The notes below the pieces were generated by a model. The model was not told where the DNA came from and made no database searches. It saw only the letters and a program-made list of their open reading frames with translations. A stretch of 64,000 bases of DNA from Phoenix dactylifera (lineage: Eukaryota > Streptophyta > Magnoliopsida > Arecales > Arecaceae): positions 3,246,501 to 3,310,500 of the forward strand of contig NW_024067667.1 of NCBI RefSeq assembly GCF_009389715.1. Direction: 5' to 3'. Of this stretch, positions 32,911 to 44,900 are shown one piece after another (position 1 is the stretch's first letter; the number at the start of each line of letters is the position of its first letter). Both the position numbers and the translations under genes were made by a program.

Positions 32911-35397
32911 ATGTCTAATAGAAAATATGACTGTGGGTATGAAAAACTTAAAAGAAAAAGAAAAATCGATAAACTCATTCAATCTCAAAAAGGAGCTCTA
33001 GATAGATTTGTTGTTATAAATAAACATAACACTACATCAAATTCAACTCAAGAATTAGCAATAGAACAGGCACCCGAAATAGAGTTAAAAAATGAGATTG
33101 CTAGTGAAACAATATGTAGTGAAGAACACAATGGAGAATCAGATGGAGATAGGATAAACAAGGAAAAAGATTGTGAAACTAGTTCTATTCCTACAAATTT
33201 ATATGATCCAGGTCAATGGAAAATGATTGATACAAAATTTAGAGATCTAATAGTGAAAAGAGGTCCAATTAGAGATTATGATTGTCATTTTCCTAAGGAT
33301 GAAAACAATAGACACTTTCTATGATATATTATATTCGTAAGTTAACTAATGGTGAAAAACATGATAGAAAATGGTTAACGTATTCAAAAGATTTGAATAG
33401 AGTATATTGTTTTTGCTGTAAATTATTTGATTCAAAGCTTAGCACGAGTCAATTAGTCAATGAAGGAAGTAGGGATTGGAAAAATCTAAGTATCAAGCTT
33501 AAAAGTCATGAAACAACTAATGAACATATCATTAGCATGAATAGATGGATTGATTTAGAAGTGAGATTGCTAAAAAATAATACAATTGATAAAAGTCTCC
33601 AAGAACAAATAAACCAAGAGAAGGATCATTGAAAAAAAGTTTTATTTAGAATTATTGCTGTCATAAAAAATCTTGCAAAAAATAATTTAGCATTTCGAGA
33701 AAAGAATGAAAAGATCTATCAAAACAATAACGGAAATTTTCTAAGTTGTATTGAAACGATTGCAGAATTTGATTCAATAATGCAAGAACATATTCGACGC
33801 ATTCAACATGGTGAAATTCACAATCATTATTTAGGTCATAATATTCAAAATTAATTGATTCAAATGTTAGCATATGAAATTAAAGCTATAATACTTAAAA
33901 AGATTAAAGAAGCAAAATATTTTTCTGTAATACTTGATTGCACTCCTGATGGAAGCCATCAGGAACAAATGACCCTAGTTTTAAGATGTGTAGATACTTC
34001 AACAAGTTCAGTAAAAGTAGAAGAATATTTTTTAGAATTTTTAGAAGTAGATGATACCTCTGGAAAGGGCCTTTTTAATGAACTTATAAATATAATAGAA
34101 AAACATAAACTTGAGGTTAATGATATAAGAGGATAAGGGTACGACAACGGATCTAATATGAAAGAAAAACATCAAGGTATACAAAGAAGATTATTAGATA
34201 TAAATTCTATAGCATTTTACACACCATGTGGATGTCATAACTTGAATTTAGTATTATGTGATACTGCTAACTTGTGTCCTAAGGCTATATCTTTTTTTGG
34301 AGTGATACAACGAATTTATACCTTATTTTCTTCTTCTACAAAATGATGAAAAATTTTACAAGATAATATATCCACATTAACTCTTAAACCCTTGTCACAA
34401 ACACGTTGGGAAAGTCGTATTGAAAGTGTCAAAGCAATTAAAAACCAAGCTCCTAAAATAAGAGATGCTTTAGTTCAATTAGCGGAAACTAGTGAAGATC
34501 CTAAAATAAAGAGTGAAGCCACATGTTTAGCTACATATGAGATTGAAAATTTAAAATTTTTATTAGGCATGAATATTTGGCACGATATATTGTTTGCTGT
34601 TAACTCAGCTAGTAAGATTTTACAATCTGAAGACATGCATATTGATGTTGCTATATATCAATTAAAAGGTTTTCTTTCTTATTTGAAAAGTTATAGGGAA
34701 AATGGATTCATGAATGCTTTGAATTCATCTAAAGAAATTGCAAATGAAATGGAAATAGAACTTATATTTCGTGAAAAACGTGTGATCCGTAGAAAAAAAT
34801 ATTTTGATGAAAATAATGATGATGAGATAACAAGATCAGCTGAAGAATCTTTTAGAATTGATTACTTTTTATATATAGTAGATCAAGCTATTTTTTCAAT
34901 TCAAAATAGGTTTGAACAATTTACCATATATGAAAATATTTTTGGTTTTTTATTTAATTTTAGAAAGTTAAAATCTTTGAATGAAGATGATTTGAAAAAG
35001 TGGTTTTAATCTTGAAAACTTTTTAAAGCATGGTGAATATTCTGATATTGATGGTATTGATCTGTTTTCAGAGTTAAAAATTTTAAAAGAATTTTTACAA
35101 ACAAAAACTAGTACCCCTATTGATATTTTAAGTTTTATAAAAAAAACAGATTCTTTTCCAAATGCATGCATTGCATATAGGATATTATTAACAATACCTG
35201 TAATAGTTGCTTCTGCTGAAAGAAGTTTTTCAAAATTAAAGTTGATAAAATCTTATTTGCGATCAACTGTGTCACAAGAAAAATTAAATAGATTAGCTAT
35301 ATTATCGATTGAAAATAGTATTTTAATGGATCTTGAGTATAAAAGTTTAATTAGTAATTTTGCTTCTCAAAAAGCTAGACGAATTATTTTTAAATAA
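32911..35397 (+). pseudogene. hAT transposase pseudogene (TTF zinc finger, DUF4371, hAT dimerisation)
   Basis: The frame opens at MSNRKYDCGYEKLKRKRK after a plausible splice acceptor. A TTF-type zinc finger is visible (VYCFCCKLFDS, then GSRDWKNLSIKLKSHETTNEH). Then come the DUF4371/RNase H-like catalytic region ([42 protein letters not shown]) and the C-terminal dimerisation domain (ASAERSFSKLKLIKSYLRS, EKLNRLAILSIEN), ending at TAA 35395-35397. The type is the ZMYM1-like group of plant hAT proteins. It is interrupted by a frameshift near 33320, stops at 33630, 33852, 34134, 34344 and 34347, and a second frameshift near 35000. It cannot make a full transposase. Confidence 0.9.
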
Positions 35398-35519
35398 AAA
35401 TTTTAAAATATTTTTATACTTATTAAAAAAAATTTATTATTTAAATAATAATAAAAAAGGCCTCTTCTAATGAGTTCGCCTAAGGCCCCCAAATGTATTG
35501 GGCCGCCCCTGCCCACAGG

Positions 35520-37006
35520 CCACAGCCGCAGCCCGTAGAAAAAATTGCTCCGACAATCGATTTTTCGTAAGGAGTCCTCAAGCCCATAACCCATTCACTG
35601 CTTGAAGCCCCGGTTAGCCAAAGCCATAAGCCCATTTGCTCTCTTTCGAAGAGGATCCATCGCCGCAACCGTAAATCACCATAGAGGATCCATCATCTCA
35701 TTCGCTTCCGACTCCCGAGTCTCGATTCTCCATTTCTCTCTTAAGGGCTGAGGCAGAGGAACCCTAGAGAAAACATTTCCTTCCTGGATCGATCTCTCCC
35801 TTCGTGCTTGTGCAAAACCGTAGAGCCCCACTAATTGTTCTGGTGATCTACACACCCATCTTCCATGGAGTTGGGAGGGGCAAAAGAAAGAAAAAGAGGT
35901 TCGGGTTTGTACACTTCGAATAGCGTAGTTAGGGTTTTATTACTTTCCCTTTCGCCCTCTTTCTTTGTTTGCACACGGAAGCTTTTCCCCAACCAATAAT
36001 TATTCCTTTAAAATAGAGATAGATTGATTGAGAGAGAGAGAGAGAGAGAATGATCTCCCCCAGCTAGAGTCATAAAGGAAAGCTCCCAAACTCTCTCTAC
36101 ATCTTAATATTAACTCGCAACCTCATATGATGCTTCCTTGGGGTTGCGAAGAAGAGAAGAGAATTCAGTCGATACACTCCACACTCAACTACCAATCAAA
36201 ACCTAATCTTTTCAGTTTTTTTTGGATTACATTCATCATTGCATCTGCTTCCAAGAACTTGAGTTTTAACCCAAACTCCATACCCTTGATGTTCTTCGAA
36301 TCCCAGCAGTGTGAAAGCCATCTCAATCCCAGAATCTCGAGTCCAATGAAGAGAGGAGGAGAAGATGGGATGGCAAAATTAAACTCTATGCCATTCCAAT
36401 GATTACGACTTCAAAGCTTACTATACTTAGAGACCTAATTGCATTATATCTAAAATAACTATGATTGACAACTTGTGCTGATCTCCTTGATGATGCCCTT
36501 CTTGTTTCAGTTCAGCTTTTTCATATTCTAGATGAGATGTTCATCAAATAATTTTATTTTACTTATTAATTAGGAACTCTCTCTCCTGATTCTATCAACT
36601 TATAGTGATCTTACATTAGAGATCTGCAAGTTTTCTAATTTGGTTTTGAGAGATGCACACCAGATTTCTTGATAACCCTACAATTGAGCGGTATTTGAAA
36701 AAAGAATTACTTTACCGTACTATTTGTCAAACATATTAATATTCGATCTTGCGTTCTTGCCCTTTCTTATTGATTTACGAATAATATGATTTAGCTTCTT
36801 TGCTTATTTCCTTGTTCCATAAACTTCTGCCAAATAGTCTTTGTGGATATGTCATTTTCTATTTTAACTTGACTATCAGCTCATGAGGTTGTTAGGCTTG
36901 TTAAGAAGTATCTAGTTATTGAGGAAAACCATCAGGGAGGCAAATATGAATTCATGGAAAATACTTCCCTAAAGCAGTGCCCAACACACACACACACACA
37001 CACACA

Positions 37007-37053
<47 letters not shown>

Positions 37054-37966
37054 ACACACATAAATTCACACGCATATATACGCCCATTCATTCCTGGAGG
37101 CATGGTTATATGCATGCATATGCGAAATACACATTTCTAATAGTTTGTATGGATGTTGACTTGCTTCATACAAGCATTGATGCCTAGATGCTTGTGCAAT
37201 ATTTAATTATCATGAAAAAGCTGGCACTTTCTTTTCTCATGAAACTCTTTGTTTTATTGGTTCATATTTATAAACTGCTTGCCTTTATTTTATTTTAGAT
37301 ATATGTAAAGAACCAAAAGACCATTATTTTCTTTTATATATATATTTTTTGAAGAAAAGGAAAGAGTGCGAAGACATGCTTCCATTATAGAAGATCATTA
37401 TTTTTGTTCAAACAAAATGTGATGGCGATGAGGTACCCTTAGCCTTGACCGAGAGTGTAGCATATGAGGCAAAGGAGAAAATTGAATTGTTTTCATTTGA
37501 AAAAGTTTACTATGCTTGTTGCCGCTAATGTTGTTGTTCAAGATCTTGATGTTACCAAACATTGACCGTTAGTCATTAGACATGCTAAAATAGCCTCACT
37601 GATGTGTCGCCATATGTGTAGCATTAGTTATATTCTTATAGCATATCAAAGGATTATTATTTTTTCCTCGTTGATATGCAATTCATTGGACTGTATTCAC
37701 TTTTAAAAGCATGCATACCAATCCTATGCCATAAAAAAAGCATGCTTATCAATTCGATGTCAATAGAATATTTTAATTACTTTTTATACAACTGGTGATT
37801 TGAAAACCTACATTGGTTAGCTAGATTAGTTTTGTAATGTAATTAGCCCATTTTAAGGTTACATGTATCAAATTTTGAGCATTCAACAATAATTTGCAAG
37901 TGCAGTCCAACTTCCTTTTCCATTTTAGGATTTATTGACTTCTTTGGATGTTCATGTGGATATATA
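35520..37966. other. Intergenic stretch between hAT and CACTA elements
   Basis: No gene recognised. 35690-35960 is CT-rich and leader-like (AGGGTTTTATT, CCTAGAG words), followed by a GA microsatellite (36030-36049) and a compound (AC)n(TC)n microsatellite (36984-37049). The 91-aa frame at 36127-36402 has no recognisable domain. Confidence 0.4.
36984..37049. repeat. Compound (AC)n(TC)n microsatellite
   Basis: About 12 AC units directly followed by about 20 TC units. Confidence 0.95.
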
Positions 37967-38511
37967 CACTACAGGAAAAAGTAGCTATGCCGGCGCTTTG
38001 TTGGACCTTTAGCGACGCTTTTTAGCGTCGGCTAAAGTACCACCGACGCAATGCCCCTCGTCGCTAAAGCGTCGGATATACCAGAGTGGAAATAGTTTTT
38101 GCCGACGCAGGGCGAAAGCGTCGGCAAAAACTTGGATTTACCGACGCTTATTAGCATCGGTGATAACCCGTCGAAAAAGTTCCCTACGGGTTAGCTCCTG
38201 GTTTTTCCCGATGCTTTATAGCGTCGCCCATTTGCAACGCTTTAAAGCGTCGGCATATGCTCATTTGCCGACGCTAACATAATTGTTTGAAGCGTCGGCA
38301 TAAGCTTGCGGGTGCGGGCAGTATGACCTTTGCCGACGCTTAAAAGCGTCGGGAATTGCTTTTTTGAAAAAAAATAAAAAACCAATTCATATTATAAAAC
38401 ACAAATTACAAAACATACATTATAACAATATGAACCTGTATTTCATTGATACATACATTATAACAATATGAACCTGTATTGCATTGATACATTAATACAA
38501 ACACGGGCCAC

Positions 38512-39292
38512 CTGAGCTCTCTCGGAAAACCAGTAGTGGACAAGCTCCCTCCACTGATGAGAAATTACATCTGGAGGACAAACACGGGCCACCTCCTCTT
38601 CAGTCATGCCCTTGTGCTTCCAATCCGCCTTTAGCTTCGCCTTATATTCTTTCCATTTGCGGTTGACGGACTTCAGCACCCAATCATGGCTATTTGCAGG
38701 AAGGACAAACTTTTTCTACATCAAAGTCAAAAATGTTATATCAATGTTAAACCAAAAAATAATTGAAGATAGTAAGCAGCTTCAATTCTTTACCTCAACA
38801 ACTCTAAGAAGCTCAACCTTATACGAAGGAAGCATTTCATTCCATTTCGTATAGTTGAGCGGACACAATTGTCCCTTCCGCGCAACCGATCCTAAAAACG
38901 TGGATAAAATGCTTGCAGCATTCTTGATGGGCTGCCCCAGTTCGTTGCAATGGACGACAATCTTCTCATCCTCAGGTAGGGTCCATACGTCCCGTGCTCG
39001 AGTGGGCCCTCGTGTTCTCCTCACTCTCCCTAGTCCATCTATAAAATAAGAAGTCCATTAAAGGCAAATGATTTAAAATAGTTAGATTGTAAGAAAAATT
39101 AATATAAAAACTGTAAATCAAAATACCCAGGACATCCACGTCATCCATGTCTGGACAATCTGCAGGTGGCGCGTGCGCAGACTAGGACCCGGACTGAGTA
39201 TGAGGCTCATCGGGCTGCTGGAAACGATCAGAAGTAGATTCCACAGATGTGTGCTGAAACTCAATATCTCTGAAACGTTTTCCTCGCGGCAT
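38512..39292 (-). pseudogene. Plant En/Spm (Ptta/TNPA-like) transposase-associated gene, truncated
   Basis: Exons (minus): 39127-39292, 38794-39038 and 38512-38715, joined in phase. Start MPRGKRFRDIEFQHTS; the middle exon has RARDVWTLPEDEKIVVHCNE and LNYTKWNEMLPSYK; the last has KFVLPANSHDWVLKSVNRKW and PPDVISHQWRELVHYWF, the conserved block of plant Ptta/En/Spm proteins. A TAG interrupts exon 1 after HTQSGS, and the gene runs out into a short duplicated segment at 38400-38590 instead of its usual coiled-coil C-terminus. Probably non-functional. Confidence 0.85.
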
Positions 39293-40200
39293 GTTGTAAT
39301 CTAGTATGCATAAAAAAGAATCAATATTAGTTAATTAAAAGTATAGAAATAATTTATAAAAGTAATTTAATGCAAAGTAATTTATAAAAGTATCAATATT
39401 CCGATCGTAAAATATAATAAAAGATGTGATTAGTACTGCAGACTTTGACTCAAGTATCTTTTCCTTCTGGAGGCTGTCAAGCAAATGTGCCTAATGAATA
39501 CACAACCATAACATAATCTCATGTCTAAACATAATTCTGAAAATTTATATTGCATTAGCATATGTCAGATATCCTACAACAATTTAAGAAGTAACAACTA
39601 AACAGGACAATAAATGTAACAAGAGAGAGAAGCTCTATAATGAGAATTCAAATCCAACATACAAGTTGTGTGCATCTGTCCGGTCAAATAAATGAAAAGA
39701 AGCAGCATCCATAAATTTCTGATGGCACATATATGCTAAGCAAGTTGAGAAAAGGTTACTTTGAGAATTAAACGAGTATCAGCATACAAAGATTTCACAT
39801 AATACGTTTATGAGCATGGAGCAACCATTCCAGTTCTACTGCTATCAACTTAATAAGCCAAATTTCATGATCCCACTATATTTTTTTAGTGGATATGAGA
39901 ATTTACAAGATCAGATTTATCCATAAATATTTTTTAGGGTATTATTTGCTATTTAACTTGTGTAGATCCACGAATGGAGCATGAAAGCAAATGTCAGCAT
40001 CATGATTTCAAGATCAGATCTGAGCAATGGGGAACTATGTCAAGTTCAAGGAGCAATCTAATCTTAGCATATTGCAAATGTTCAACTTTTTGTAGGGCGG
40101 AATCTAGCTTACAACTCAGAGGACATTACAATTTCATTTTGTATACCCTAGATTAGTCAATACTATTATCCAACCCTGTCATGATAAATGTGACTTTTTA

Positions 40201-40330
40201 GGCTAAGCCTTGTCCTAGTGGTCACACCCCTTTGCTTAGCAACCAGAGGTTCTCAGTTTGATTCTGGGGTGTGCATCCCCAAAAATCTTGACCTGTTTAA
40301 TTATATGGCATCATACTTGGTATGTCAGTC
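40201..40330 (+). mobile_element. tRNA-derived SINE-like copy
   Basis: Contains an A-box-like GTCCTAGTGGTCA and, about 40 bp on, a B-box-like GGTTCTCAGTTTGATTCTGG, with a tRNA-unrelated tail. AGCAACCA(G/T)(A/G)GGTT is shared with the minus-strand units at 29805-30150. It sits inside the CACTA element, so it inserted later. Confidence 0.55.
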
Positions 40331-42038
40331 CACTTACTCCTTGGTCATGACAGCATAGAAACTCGTGATGGGACAACTCCTAAACCACCTTCCATATGCA
40401 AATCACCAAACTCAATTTCCTCGTATTGCAGTCCACTTACTCCTAAAATCATCTAAGGTCCTCAAGTTTAATTACTTTTAAGTTCTCTAGAGAATCTGAT
40501 GCATTATCAGAATCGCTTCTCATTGCAGACAAAGTTGCATCTCTGTTCTTTCACTTCGATCTCAGTCTTTTAATACCTCAAGCTCAGATCTTATATACAC
40601 TGCCATCAAATCCCAAACCATCACCCTCGAACTTGACCACCACATATATATCAAAACCTAACACCTAAGTTTATGATATAATATTATAAAAATTATAATA
40701 ATTAATATTATAGTAATTAATATCTTTGATCAATGCATCTGTGATTAGGCAAAGCACCATATTGCTTTTGTCAGAAAGCTTCTAATCTTGTTTTGCCAGT
40801 GAATTGGCACTACTTGTTTCCTTCAGCTGGGGCTACAAGGAGTGAGACTTTTCTTGCTTATGAAAGGCTTTGGCTGGAAAAATGGAACGTAGATCAAACC
40901 TTTTCTGGACAAAGTGTAAAGACCAGTTTCAGCCATCCCACAGCATGCTAAGATAAAGCCCTACAGCTTTAAGTTGTGTTTAAATAGAGAGACCAGTTTG
41001 TGGGTCAAAAGTTTGTGCTTTTGTTTGGGGTCAAAGCTATAGTACCCTACCACCCCTTCTCAAAGCCAACAGTTTAGGGCAGTTCCAGGTTTCCACCCTT
41101 CAAGAAAACAAAAGAAAAAATTTAAAAAAAAAAAATCAGAAAGTGGCTGGAATTCTTGACAATAAGTGTTATTCTCCATCATTATCCCAAGTTTCAAAAA
41201 TCTGCCACCACTGCTAGAATTGGAAGGCATGTGGAGGCACATGCAATGATGCATTCCAAGATCCACAACCATTACACCAACCCCTTCTTAATCATTAAAA
41301 ATCCAGCACCATCAATTATCCCCTGGTCCTCTCAATCCCTCCTATAGAAATCCATGCAATGGAGCTTTTTCAGCTATACACACAGTCATAGGCCCCTTCA
41401 AACCAGTTCTCACACACAAAAAAAAGAGACAATTTCAGGAACTAGTTGGAGATCAATACTTCCACCTCCTAACTTTTAAAGACAGAGCTACACCATTGGT
41501 ATATTATTAACTTCAAACATTTTCTAAAGCCCACCAGTGCTCTGAAGACAGACAGCACGCAAGGAAAAAGGAACTATGCATAAAAAGAAAAGAAGCAAAG
41601 GAACTAGCTAACCATACTATAGACATTACCTAATCTTAAGATCTAGACAAATTCTTTAAAACCAAAAATTAGACAGAGTCTGCCATCAGATTTGTGGCAT
41701 GTCAAATGGACTCATGAACAAGAAGAAGGATCATCTTGCACATGACATAAAAAAGCAACCCTTAAAAGGAAAAGAAGAAACAACCAAAAATTTAAATAAG
41801 AAGAAACCGGATCTTTCTTGTTCATACCAATACGAAATTAGGCTATCATAAAGTTGTGAGACGTATAAAAATGAATTAGAAATGAAATAATGCAGGAAAG
41901 CTTTGCGGAGGCCTGTTACTGGCTGCAGACACCAAATGTACAAAAATGAATGGGTTATTGCAGGTTGGTAATTTCTAATTTGTTGAAAGAAAATGTTGTC
42001 GAGTGTCATTAATTTTTGAAGGAAAAGGATCACTTACC

Positions 42039-42420
42039 TCAGACGACGGCGAAGTCGACGGCGGCGGAGTAGCTAGGTCTCGGGATGGAGGTCAAATGTT
42101 GGCACGCAGTTAGGGCATCGACCGAGAGAGGATGAGGAGAGGGGGCCGGGCGAGCGTTAAAAACAAGAAGAAAACAAAGAGGAGGAGGAGGAGGAAGAGA
42201 AGGAGAAGGGGAGGCTTACCTCAGACGGCGGCGAGGTCGGGAACGGCGGAGAAGCGGAATCTTCGATCGCTGATCGGGGCTAGGGATGGGGCTCAACCGA
42301 GAGAGTATGAGGAGAGGGAGCCGAGCGAGCGTTAAAAACAAAGAGGAGGAGGAGGAGGAGGTCGACGGCGCGTAGCTAGGGCATCGACTGATATAAAATG
42401 AGGAGAGGTGGCCTGGCGAC
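42039..42420 (-). repeat. Duplicated first exon and promoter of the CACTA gene
   Basis: Two GC-rich copies end on the minus strand in the same donor context: GTCTGAG/GTAAGT (exon end 42038) and GTCTGAG/GTAAGC (exon end 42220). Each is preceded by CTCTCGGT and GTTTTTAACGCTCGCTCGG words; a third partial copy lies at 42361-42420. The acceptor ACTAG/ATTACAACATG just before the TNPA-like start (39300) would take either donor, giving a 2.7-kb leader intron. Confidence 0.6.
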
Positions 42421-43062
42421 GGGTTGGGGTTTTATGTTTTATAACGACGCTTAACAGCGTCGTTGTTTCTCAAAGTTGTAACGACGCTCTAAAGCGTCGT
42501 TATTGTTGCAGAGTTACCGACGCTAAACCAAAGCATCGGCAAAGGTTGGCGCTGAGCCAAACTTTCCCGACGCTTTCCCCTAGCGTCGGAAAAACATAGT
42601 CGGCAAAACTCACATTTCCTGTAGTGATACTGTAACTAGTAATTTATTTCATACATAAAAAATGATCATGGATCTCTATGTGCAAGGCATGTGTATTATA
42701 CTAATTATATAAATAATGATTAAACGTAATATGACTATAGTTGTTGTGCTGGAAGGAGCATTTAGTATATATGAAGTTGCTAAATCCCTCTTAGCTTGAA
42801 ATCTGAAGAAAGATTCATGATGGTATATCTATATACGAAGATAATACAACTTTTTTCATATGAAGATAATATTATTTTTTGACTATATCTGAAACTAGCT
42901 TTCAAAGGTATTTTAATCAAATGTCAACTTTATTTCAGAACTTTGATATTGTTAGAGTTCATTTGGTAGGGTATGTTAGATTACCGGATAACTGAAGATT
43001 TTTGAGAATCATTTATCTGAAAAAATGATTCTAGGAGAAAATAAATTTGATCATGTATGATT

Positions 43063-44027
43063 AGGGGTGCAAATGGGTCGGGTCGGGTCGGGTCCTAGGT
43101 GACCCCGATCCAACCCGGTTTTTTGTTCGGGTCCCAATTTTGGACCCGGACCCGACCCGGTTGAAGATCGGGTTGGGTCGGGTCGGGTCCGAGTCGGGTT
43201 CGGGTCGGGTTCGGGTCTGATTCGGGTCGGGTTCGGGTCCGATCGGGTCTAATTTTTTTGTGCTTTTGGGAAAAAATTTGGGCAAATCTAATTTGGTCAT
43301 ATCATAATTATGAGGTGCTGGGTGACCCATGACTTGAAAGACTTGCAATTGAGCTCCAGTCAGAACAGATGACCCATGACTTACTAACTAGGTCGGTCTA
43401 CAAGCCAAATTTCATATCACACTATTTTTTATCTGTATGACTGATTGGACGGAACTCGGTGTCTCCCAGCTCCCCTCTCACGAGGACAAAAAAAATCCCA
43501 GACCTTCTTCCAAAATCCAATTCCATTACAGAAAACTGGCACATGACCCATATTCAGTTGCAGTGTTCCCTCACTTTCTCCCTTCAAAGTTCAAAAGTTA
43601 AAAGAAACAAAAACCAAAAAACAGAAGGGGAAAAAAAAAAAAAGGCAGCTACCGAGACACCAGGGGTCTCAACAGTGTAATAGATCGAGAGAGAATCCTG
43701 ACGGGCCGACGTTCCTTTGGATTCTGTGAACCTATGCTTGTTGCTAACTTGTTATCCTCCCACACTGACCAACAGTACCACAACCCACGCCAAAAAAAAA
43801 AAAGAAAAAGAAAAAAAAAAGACTTTCTTTTGCTTTTCCTCTCTCTCTTCGGGTCCATTCGGGTCGGGTCGGATCCGTTTGGTAAACCCAGACCCGATCC
43901 AGAAAATGATTCGGGTCCAATTTTAGAACCCGACTCGGACCCGCGGGTCCTAAAATTCGGGTCGGGTCGGGTCTACGCGGGTCGGGTCGGATCGGGTCAC
44001 GGGTCGACCCGACCCATTTGCAGCCTT
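43063..44027. mobile_element. Mutator-type non-autonomous element with GGGTC arrays, 965 bp
   Basis: Perfect 10-bp target duplication ATGTATGATT at 43053-43062 and 44028-44037. The inverted termini match at 21/23 positions: AGGGGTGCAAATGGGTC (left) and AAGGCTGCAAATGGGTC (right, inverted). Subterminal zones are minisatellite-like arrays of GGGTCGGGTTC units. A 9-11-bp duplication places it with Mutator-like elements. The centre is unique AT-rich DNA with A-runs and no transposase. Confidence 0.85.
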
Positions 44028-44900
44028 ATGTATGATTGGTAAAAAATTACTTCGGATAATAATATCAAAAAAGATTGATATGTTTGTTTGAAGATAATCT
44101 TATATGAGAATATTATCAAATTTTCAACAATATTTTTGAATAAATAATTTAAATAATAACAATCTTTTTGTTCAGGTAATTTGTTGGCCATTTATAGCTC
44201 GCTTGCATAAAAATTGTTAATATAGGCCATTTTAAAATTTAAATATATTTACATAAGTTAATAAATATTTTAAAATTAATTATACATATTTAGAAAATAT
44301 TTTTTTTAAAAAGTTATTATTTTTAATTTCTTACTAAGTAAATATATTTAAACACAACCACATTATTAATTGATTAATTTCGAAAAAAATAAATTACTAG
44401 ATAGAAAATTAGAAATTTGGATTTAGCATAATCATATGTTGAACTACCATATATTATAGTTTCTAATATAAATTGTTCTAATGTAGAAATTCTGGTGGCA
44501 TAACAATTTCAAATTATCGTTAACAAAAAAAAGATGGATGCATTTCCATCAAGCAATGATAATTTTGGATGACCTCCACTGGTTAATCTGGCACGCAAAG
44601 AAATAGTACCAATTGATGGTTTTTATATTATATTCTCTCAGTAAAATAGGTGTGGAATCTAATATTTAGTTTACAATCTCTCTCATCCTTTTTTTGTACC
44701 AATTTGACATGGGATTTATTTTTTCATGGCAAAATACCTCCAACCAAATGAACTCTCGATTTATTGGATAACAATAGAAAGAAACCAGATTACCTTTTAA
44801 AAAATCCAGTTACTCTTGCATGCTGAATTCAAAAGATAATTCTATCAGAAAAATGCAGAGAGAAAGTAATTACGAGCATTTCTCGCTTGAAACCCCGTTA

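Larger units (their letters stand above)
31507..35511 (+). mobile_element. hAT transposon, 4,005 bp, once autonomous, now dead
   Basis: Bounded by exact 8-bp target duplications CCCACAGG. The ends are CAGTGCCGGCTC (left) and, inverted, CAGGGGCGGCCC (right), 9/12 identical and of the CAG-start hAT type. The left subterminal region forms a 14-bp stem (31521-31534 with 31538-31551). Its outer arm TCGCCTAAGGCCCCC recurs in direct orientation at 35476-35490. The element has a GC-rich, low-complexity 5' leader (31560-32560) and an AT-rich transposase gene. A plausible leader intron runs from the donor after 32561 (GCAG/GTGAGT) to the acceptor before 32905. Confidence 0.9.
37967..42626. mobile_element. 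CACTA (En/Spm) transposon, 4,660 bp, TNP2 missing
   Basis: Starts CACTACAGGAAAA and ends TTTCCTGTAGTG, perfect inverted CACTA termini, flanked by a 3-bp target duplication ATA (37964-37966 and 42627-42629). Both subterminal regions (37990-38360 and 42440-42605) are arrays of CGACGCT...AGCGTCG motifs, several of them full palindromes, as expected for TNPA-type binding sites. The interior holds a TNPA-like gene on the minus strand but no TNP2 transposase, so the element depended on another copy. A SINE-like insertion lies at about 40201. Confidence 0.95.
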
